Below, in pieces: positions 59,660-64,000 of a stretch of DNA of 64,000 nucleotides (within the stretch, counting starts at the first letter, position 1; each line of letters starts with the position of its first letter). The stretch covers positions 124,001 to 188,000 of the forward strand of contig CAMPBT010000001.1 in the NCBI GenBank assembly GCA_946641515.1, given 5' to 3'. Source of the DNA: UBA3210 sp002363635. GTDB lineage: Bacteria > Bacillota_I > Bacilli_A > RFN20 > CAG-449. A program made the translations under genes and the position numbers. Below the pieces are notes generated by a model, which saw only the letters and a program-made list of their open reading frames with translations, made no database searches and was not told the DNA's origin.

Positions 59660-60523
59660 ATGAATAAATATGAAATTGTTCATAAAAAGGTACTCAATCC
59701 TACAGTCACAATGATGGATATCTATGATCCGTTAATTGCTAAAAAAGCATTACCAGGTCAATTCATTATTCTTCGTGTTAGTGAAGAAGGAGAGAGAATT
59801 CCTTTAACAGTTGCTGGAACAAATAAAGAAGAAGGCACTGTTAAAATCATTTTCCAAGTTGTTGGTGGAACAACAGAAAAACTCAATCACTTTAATGAAG
59901 GTGATTGTTTACACGACTTTGTCGGTCCTTTAGGTAAAGCAACAAAGACTGATGGAGTTAAGAAAGTCTGTATTATTGGTGGTGGTGTTGGTTGTGCAAT
60001 TGCTATGCCAGTAGCAGAAGAATTCCATAAATTAGGTGCAGAAGTTACATCTATCATCGGTTTTAGAAATAAAGACTTAGTTATTTTAGAAGATGAATTT
60101 AAATCATTCTCAGATCATTTCTATTTAACAACTGATGATGAATCATATGGAGAAAAAGGCCCTGTCACAGTACCTCTAAAGAGATTACTTGAAGCAGGAG
60201 AAAAATTTGATGAAATCATTACTATTGGTCCATTAATTATGATGAAGTTTGTTGTTGCAACTGCTCGTCCTTATAATATTCCAGTCACAGTATCAATGAA
60301 CCCAATTATGATTGATGGTACAGGTATGTGTGGTGGGTGCCGTTTATCATTAGTAGACAAAGATGGTAAGAGAACTATGAAGTTTGCTTGTGTCGATGGC
60401 CCAGATTTCGATGGCTATGAAGTTGACTTTGACGAAGCTATGGCAAGAAGTAGACAATACTTTGATTTTGAAAGACATGCACATGAAGAAGCATGTAACT
60501 TATTCAAAAAGGAGGCAAAGTAG
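59660..60523 (+). CDS. ferredoxin:NADP oxidoreductase, NfnA/SudB-type FAD-NAD(P)-[2Fe-2S] subunit
   Basis: 287 aa from ATG 59660, which has AGAAGGGGG upstream; an earlier ATG at 59639 would place that site inside the gene. Ferredoxin-reductase fold: F-I-I-L-R-V-S-E-E-G-E-R-I-P-L-T binds FAD, I-I-G-G-G-V-G-C-A-I-A binds the nucleotide, and the C-terminal C-G-G-C-R plus F-A-C-V-D-G-P-D-F-D-G holds a [2Fe-2S] cluster. It pairs with the next gene, 1 bp downstream. NfnAB enzymes couple ferredoxin, NADH and NADPH by electron bifurcation; sulfide dehydrogenase is the alternative assignment. Confidence 0.85.
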   Translation: MNKYEIVHKKVLNPTVTMMDIYDPLIAKKALPGQFIILRVSEEGERIPLTVAGTNKEEGTVKIIFQVVGGTTEKLNHFNEGDCLHDFVGPLGKATKTDGVKKVCIIGGGVGCAIAMPVAEEFHKLGAEVTSIIGFRNKDLVILEDEFKSFSDHFYLTTDDESYGEKGPVTVPLKRLLEAGEKFDEIITIGPLIMMKFVVATARPYNIPVTVSMNPIMIDGTGMCGGCRLSLVDKDGKRTMKFACVDGPDFDGYEVDFDEAMARSRQYFDFERHAHEEACNLFKKEAK

Positions 60524-60524
60524 T

Positions 60525-61928
60525 ATGGCAGTTAAATTAAATACTAATCCAAAGAAAAATCCAATGCCTACTCAAGAAGCAGACGTTCGCGCTACTAACT
60601 TTAAAGAAGTTACATTAGGCTATACATTAGAAATTGCTCAAGATGAAGCATTAAGATGTATGCACTGCGTTAATAAACCATGTGTATCAGGTTGTCCTGT
60701 TCATATTAACATTCCTGAATTCATTCAGCATGTTAAAGAAGGTACTCCTGAAGGTTTAGAAGAAGCATATAAAGTAATTAGTGAATCTTCATCTTTACCT
60801 GCAGTATGTGGTAGAGTTTGCCCTCAGGAAACTCAGTGTGAATCAAAATGTACATTACTTAGAATGAAGAAAGAACCAGTTGGTATTGGTAGACTTGAAA
60901 GATTTGTTGCAGATTATCATAACGCTAACGTAAAGACTAAAGTTGAAGTTCCTGCTTCAAACGGTCATAAAGTTGCAGTTATTGGTTCAGGACCTTCTGG
61001 TCTTACATGTGCTGGTGATCTTGCTAAAAAAGGATTTAAAGTTTCTATTTTTGAAGCTTTACATACAGCAGGTGGCGTCTTAGTTTATGGTATTCCTGAA
61101 TTTAGACTTCCAAAATCAATTGTTCAAAAAGAAATTGATAACTTAAAAGCTCTTGGTGTTGATGTAGAAACTAATATTGTTATTGGTAAGACATTAACTA
61201 TCGATGAATTATTTGAAGATGGTTATGAAGCTATCTACATTGGTTCAGGTGCTGGTTTACCAAGATTTATGAATATTCCTGGTGAAGGATTAAAAGGTGT
61301 CTTTAGCGCTAACGAATTCTTAACTAGAATTAACTTAATGAAAGCTTATACAGGTAAGACAGATACTCCAATTGAAAAAGGTAAGAAAGCAATTGTCGTT
61401 GGCGGCGGTAACGTTGCTATGGACGCAGCAAGATGTGCTAGAAGACTTGGAGCAGAAGTTCATATCGTATATAGAAGAACTGAAGCAGAACTTCCTGCTA
61501 GAAAAGAAGAAGTTGAACACGCAATGGAAGAAGGAATCATCTTTGATTTCTTAACAAATCCAACTCAAATCCTTGGAGATGATAAAGGTAATGTTAATGG
61601 CATTGAAGTTATCTCTATGGAACTTGGAGAAGCTGATGCTTCTGGTAGAAGAAGACCAGTTGAAGTAAAAGGCTCAGAACACGTAATTGATGCTGATGTA
61701 GTAATTATGGCTCTTGGTACTTCACCAAACCCATTAATCAAATCAACTACAGAAGGACTTGAAACAAATCCTCATGGCTGTATTATTGCAGATGAAAATG
61801 GTCAAACATCTTTAAAACACATCTATGCAGGTGGTGACGCAGTCACTGGTGCTGCTACTGTTATTCTTGCTATGGGTGCAGGTAAAAAAGCTGCTGCGGC
61901 TATTAGTAAAGATTTACTTGGCGAATAA
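60525..61928 (+). CDS. ferredoxin:NADP oxidoreductase, NfnB/SudA-type (glutamate synthase small-subunit-like)
   Basis: 467 aa from ATG 60525 with AAAGGAGG 9 bp before it; the longer frame overlaps the partner gene. The N-terminal Fe-S domain has C-M-H-C-V-N-K-P-C-V-S-G-C-P and C-G-R-V-C-P-Q-E-T-Q-C-E. Two dinucleotide folds follow: V-I-G-S-G-P-S-G-L-T-C-A near 155 and V-V-G-G-G-N-V-A-M-D near 285. The end has Y-A-G-G-D-A-V-T-G-A-A-T-V. It is often misnamed GltA; the adjacent NfnA-type gene and no GltB support the transhydrogenase role. Confidence 0.88.
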   Translation: MAVKLNTNPKKNPMPTQEADVRATNFKEVTLGYTLEIAQDEALRCMHCVNKPCVSGCPVHINIPEFIQHVKEGTPEGLEEAYKVISESSSLPAVCGRVCPQETQCESKCTLLRMKKEPVGIGRLERFVADYHNANVKTKVEVPASNGHKVAVIGSGPSGLTCAGDLAKKGFKVSIFEALHTAGGVLVYGIPEFRLPKSIVQKEIDNLKALGVDVETNIVIGKTLTIDELFEDGYEAIYIGSGAGLPRFMNIPGEGLKGVFSANEFLTRINLMKAYTGKTDTPIEKGKKAIVVGGGNVAMDAARCARRLGAEVHIVYRRTEAELPARKEEVEHAMEEGIIFDFLTNPTQILGDDKGNVNGIEVISMELGEADASGRRRPVEVKGSEHVIDADVVIMALGTSPNPLIKSTTEGLETNPHGCIIADENGQTSLKHIYAGGDAVTGAATVILAMGAGKKAAAAISKDLLGE

Positions 61929-61940
61929 AATTGAGATAAA

Positions 61941-61975
61941 ATAAGAGGTGATCAAAAGATCATCTCTTTATTTTT
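61941..61975 (+). terminator. terminator of the NfnA/NfnB-type operon
   Basis: AAGAGGTGATC (61943-61953), loop AAAA and GATCATCTCTT (61958-61968, one G-T wobble), followed by ATTTTT. Confidence 0.85.
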
Positions 61976-61998
61976 ATAAAGAAGAAAGGAAAATATAT

Positions 61999-62559
61999 AT
62001 GAGAAAAGAATTCGGAGTTAAAGCTATTTTATATCCTCAGCCTGTGTTAATCTTGGCAAGTTATGACAATGACGGAAATGTCTGGGCAATGAATGCAGCT
62101 TGGGGAGGTATTTCTGAAGAAAATGAGATTTCAGTTTGTCTTACTCCTACACATAAAACTATTGTTAGTGCATTAAAACAGGGATGTTTAACTATTTCTC
62201 CTGGTACTGCTAAAGAAGTTGCTGCATGTGACTATGTAGGTATTGCAACAGGAAATAAAGATGCTGATAAAATGAAAAAGTCTGGTTGGCATTTTGAAAA
62301 AGCTCCTCACGTCAATGCTCCTATCATTAAAGAATTACCAATGACTATTGAATGTAAAATCAAAGAATTTAATACTGATACATGCATTATGAAATTAGAA
62401 ATTGTTAATGTCTTAGTAGATGACAGTGTCTTAACAGATGGCAAAATTGATCTAGAAAAATTACAACCTATTGCTTTTGACGCAGCTAATAGAGCGTATG
62501 TTAAATTAACTGAAAAAGTAGGAGATGCTTGGAAATCTGGTCTTAAATTAATGAAATAA
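61999..62559 (+). CDS. flavin reductase-family protein (flavoredoxin-like)
   Basis: 186 aa from ATG 61999, preceded by AGAAAGGA; the earlier in-frame codon lies in the terminator. It shows the FMN-binding split-barrel pattern: P-Q-P-V-L-I-L-A-S-Y-D-N-D-G-N, M-N-A-A-W-G-G, I-S-V-C-L-T-P-T-H-K-T, and F-E-K-A-P-H-V-N-A-P-I-I. Such proteins bind FMN and transfer electrons or reduce free flavin. It lies 25 bp before cysK, so the two are probably one operon. Confidence 0.85.
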   Translation: MRKEFGVKAILYPQPVLILASYDNDGNVWAMNAAWGGISEENEISVCLTPTHKTIVSALKQGCLTISPGTAKEVAACDYVGIATGNKDADKMKKSGWHFEKAPHVNAPIIKELPMTIECKIKEFNTDTCIMKLEIVNVLVDDSVLTDGKIDLEKLQPIAFDAANRAYVKLTEKVGDAWKSGLKLMK

Positions 62560-62583
62560 AATAATCTAACTAAAGGAGATAAA

Positions 62584-63510
62584 ATGAGAATTTTTAATAA
62601 CATTACAGAATTAATTGGAAAAACTCCACTTCTAGAAACTAAATCTATTGAAAAGAAATATAATTTAAAAGCAAAATTAATCGTTAAAATTGAAGGCTTA
62701 AATCCTGCTGGCTCTACAAAAGAAAGAGTCGCTTTACAAATGATTAATGATGCTGAAAATGAAGGCAAATTAGTTAAAGGTTCAACTATTATTGAACCTA
62801 CTTCTGGAAATACTGGTATTGGTTTAACTATCGTCGGTGTACAAAGAGGTTACCGTGTCATTATTGTTATGCCTGATTCAATGTCTATTGAAAGAAGAAA
62901 CTTAATTAAAGCATACGGTGCAGAACTTGTCTTAACAGAAGGCTCTAAAGGTATGAAAGGTGCTATTGAAAAAGCTGAAGAACTTGCTAAAGAAATTAAA
63001 AATTCTTTTATTCCTGAACAGTTCAGTAATCTTTCAAATCCTAAAGCTCATTTTTTAACAACAGGCCCAGAAATCTGGGAAGATACAGATGGACAAGTTG
63101 ATATTTTTGTATCTAGTGTTGGAACTGGCGGAACTATTTCTGGTACAGGAGAATATTTAAAGAAGAAGAATCCTAATATTAAAGTAGTAGCAGTAGAACC
63201 TGCTTCTTCTCCTGTTTTATCTAAAGGAGTAGCAGGGCCTCATAAAATTCAAGGTATCGGCGCAGGATTTGTTCCTAAAGCTTTAAATACATCAATTTAT
63301 GATGAAATTATTACTATTACTAATGAAGATGCTTTTGCTTATGGTAAAGAATTAAGATTACTTGAAGGTGTTTCTGCAGGTATTTCTTCTGGTGCTGCTC
63401 TTAAAGCGGGTATTGAAGTTGCTTCTAGAGAAGAAAATAAAGGCAAAACTGTTGTAGTCTTATTACCAGATAACGGGGATAGATATTTATCTACACCACT
63501 ATTTGACTAA
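62584..63510 (+). CDS. cysK: cysteine synthase (O-acetylserine sulfhydrylase)
   Basis: 308 aa. The PLP lysine is in N-P-A-G-S-T-K-E-R near 39-47 (a Thr replaces the usual Val, Glu replaces Asp). P-T-S-G-N-T-G-I-G binds the substrate carboxylate, and G-T-G-G-T-I-S-G-T-G binds the phosphate. It joins sulfide to O-acetylserine to make cysteine. TAAAGGAG precedes the ATG. No serine acetyltransferase is nearby. It could also use other activated serines. Confidence 0.9.
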   Translation: MRIFNNITELIGKTPLLETKSIEKKYNLKAKLIVKIEGLNPAGSTKERVALQMINDAENEGKLVKGSTIIEPTSGNTGIGLTIVGVQRGYRVIIVMPDSMSIERRNLIKAYGAELVLTEGSKGMKGAIEKAEELAKEIKNSFIPEQFSNLSNPKAHFLTTGPEIWEDTDGQVDIFVSSVGTGGTISGTGEYLKKKNPNIKVVAVEPASSPVLSKGVAGPHKIQGIGAGFVPKALNTSIYDEIITITNEDAFAYGKELRLLEGVSAGISSGAALKAGIEVASREENKGKTVVVLLPDNGDRYLSTPLFD

Positions 63511-63520
63511 ATACATTCAA

Positions 63521-63546
63521 GGAGTTCGTGAAGAACTCTTTTTTTG
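63521..63546 (+). terminator. terminator of the flavin reductase/cysK operon
   Basis: AGGAGTTC and GAACTCT pair around GTGAA, followed by T7. Confidence 0.85.
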
Positions 63547-63589
63547 ATATTTATTTTAAATTATAGATATCAATTGATACTAAGAACTT

Positions 63590-63618
63590 TTAAACTTCTA
63601 TATAACATTTGGTATAAT
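63590..63618 (+). promoter_or_regulatory. promoter of the leader ORF and 2'-5' RNA ligase-like gene
   Basis: TTAAAC (63590-63595) and TATAAT (63613-63618) with exactly 17 bp spacing. Confidence 0.7.
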
Positions 63619-63669
63619 GAAGTTGAATATAAAAATATATAATAATTAGTTAATGGAGGTGCACTAGAT

Positions 63670-63699
63670 ATGCACGTTACACCTTTATTCCAAGATTAA
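63670..63699 (+). CDS. nine-codon leader peptide
   Basis: ATGGAGGTG gives a strong ribosome site 9 bp before ATG 63670. The frame reads M-H-V-T-P-L-F-Q-D then TAA, 18 bp before the next gene. It lies between a good promoter and the main ORF, a typical place for a regulatory leader. No long attenuator stem was found in the short spacer. Confidence 0.45.
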   Translation: MHVTPLFQD

Positions 63700-63717
63700 T
63701 TTTAATGGAGAACATAT

Positions 63718-64000
63718 ATGTATTTATGGTTAGCAATAGATGTAGATGATTATTATAAAGATTTGAAAAAGAAAGTGAGTCAGATTGAAAAATCATTATC
63801 TTTTCATTATGGAACTAATGGCCTTCCATATCATATTTCTTTAAAGATTTCTTGTAAGTTACCTGAAGGTCAAGAAGATTTAATCATTAAAGATGTTGAG
63901 TCATTTTATAAAACATTGAAACCATTTTATATAGATGTTAAAGGAATTGAAGTTGACAAAGGAATTCTTTGGATTAGATATTATGAAAATGACTATATTA
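63718..64000 (+). CDS. 2'-5' RNA ligase/phosphodiesterase-superfamily protein (partial, cut by window edge)
   Basis: The first 94 residues are visible. L-A-I-D-V-D-D-Y-Y opens the fold, and P-Y-H-I-S-L-K-I-S-C is the first H-x-S/T catalytic motif of 2H phosphoesterases. The second HxT motif would lie beyond the edge. ATGGAGAAC provides the ribosome site. Members hydrolyse or ligate 2',5' bonds or cyclic phosphates in RNA; the exact activity is unknown. Confidence 0.65.
   Translation, partial: MYLWLAIDVDDYYKDLKKKVSQIEKSLSFHYGTNGLPYHISLKISCKLPEGQEDLIIKDVESFYKTLKPFYIDVKGIEVDKGILWIRYYENDYI

Noticed and set aside
59660..60523. Dihydroorotate dehydrogenase electron-transfer subunit (PyrK)
   Set aside because: The fold is shared, but there is no pyrD neighbour and the partner is an NfnB/SudA-type protein.
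60525..61928. Glutamate synthase small subunit (GltD)
   Set aside because: No GltB large subunit is present and the gene is coupled to an NfnA-type FAD/[2Fe-2S] partner, which fits ferredoxin:NADP oxidoreductase better.
1..64000. Mycoplasma-like code in which TGA encodes Trp
   Set aside because: Trp codons are TGG throughout recognised genes and TGA ends at least the GntR gene, so the standard bacterial code applies.

Overview
The window is AT-rich, densely packed bacterial DNA with Bacillota hallmarks: strong AGGAGG-type ribosome binding sites, intrinsic terminators between units, a guanine riboswitch, a LacI-type sugar regulon, a YtrA-type GntR/ABC operon and a GGGtGRT gene pair. TGG encodes Trp and TGA still acts as a stop, so the standard bacterial code fits. 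The gene mix (cello-oligosaccharide use, ferredoxin/NAD(P) transhydrogenase, 2-hydroxyacyl-CoA dehydratase-type Fe-S proteins) suggests a fermentative anaerobe, probably an uncultivated gut member of the Erysipelotrichia/RF39/RFN20-like Bacilli. The lineage is an inference from style, not from a marker gene. No rRNA, tRNA, CRISPR array, insertion sequence or prophage was seen.

Layout. 0-11 kb: end of an SDR gene, an ECF transporter S component, a 1519-aa DUF4011/helicase/nuclease protein (candidate phage defence), an RNA m5C methyltransferase, a 31-aa mini-gene, a DMT transporter, EF-P, a FabG-like reductase and a PLP enzyme. 11-23 kb: a beta-glucan module (GH5, mutarotase, GH1, LacI regulator, divergent GH94 phosphorylase, and a MalEFGK-type ABC importer whose ATPase carries a long helical insertion). 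A CGAAAACGTTTAAG-like operator recurs at the regulator, GH94 and importer promoters. 24.5-30.5 kb: an eight-gene operon coding for a CooT-like nickel protein, a CooC-like ATPase, two HgdA/HgdB-type double-cubane proteins, their ATP-dependent activase, a small membrane protein and an acetyl-CoA-synthase-like (CdhC-like) protein, with no CO dehydrogenase gene. 30.5-34.4 kb: two glycosyltransferases, a ferredoxin-like/GNAT fusion and an AlkD-like protein.

34.4-38.9 kb is the most unusual part. A LytS-type histidine kinase and a response regulator with a SARP-like DNA-binding domain are bracketed by two predicted small RNAs. Both RNAs show a CUCCCCCAAU motif in a 19-nt loop on a perfect 10-bp stem, a second UCUUUCCCC motif, and a strong terminator. 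Both RNA promoters and the promoter of a 449-aa protein of unknown function carry the same direct repeat, TGTCCYAC then TGTCTAC at 11-bp periodicity, just upstream of the -10. The response regulator's own ribosome binding site (GGGGGAGG) is complementary to the C-rich loops, which suggests a feedback circuit.

39-54 kb: small unknown proteins, a histidine phosphatase, the NifU-like/GGGtGRT pair, a YtrA-like GntR/ABC operon, a membrane protein, a YjbR-like protein, xanthine phosphoribosyltransferase, and a guanine riboswitch followed by a BMP-type nucleoside ABC importer. 54-64 kb: a D-2-hydroxyacid dehydrogenase, an AEC permease, phospholipid genes (PlsC-like, lipid kinase), an Xre regulator, NfnA/NfnB-type ferredoxin:NADP oxidoreductase, a flavin reductase, cysteine synthase, and a 2'-5' RNA ligase-like gene behind a nine-codon leader ORF, cut by the window edge.
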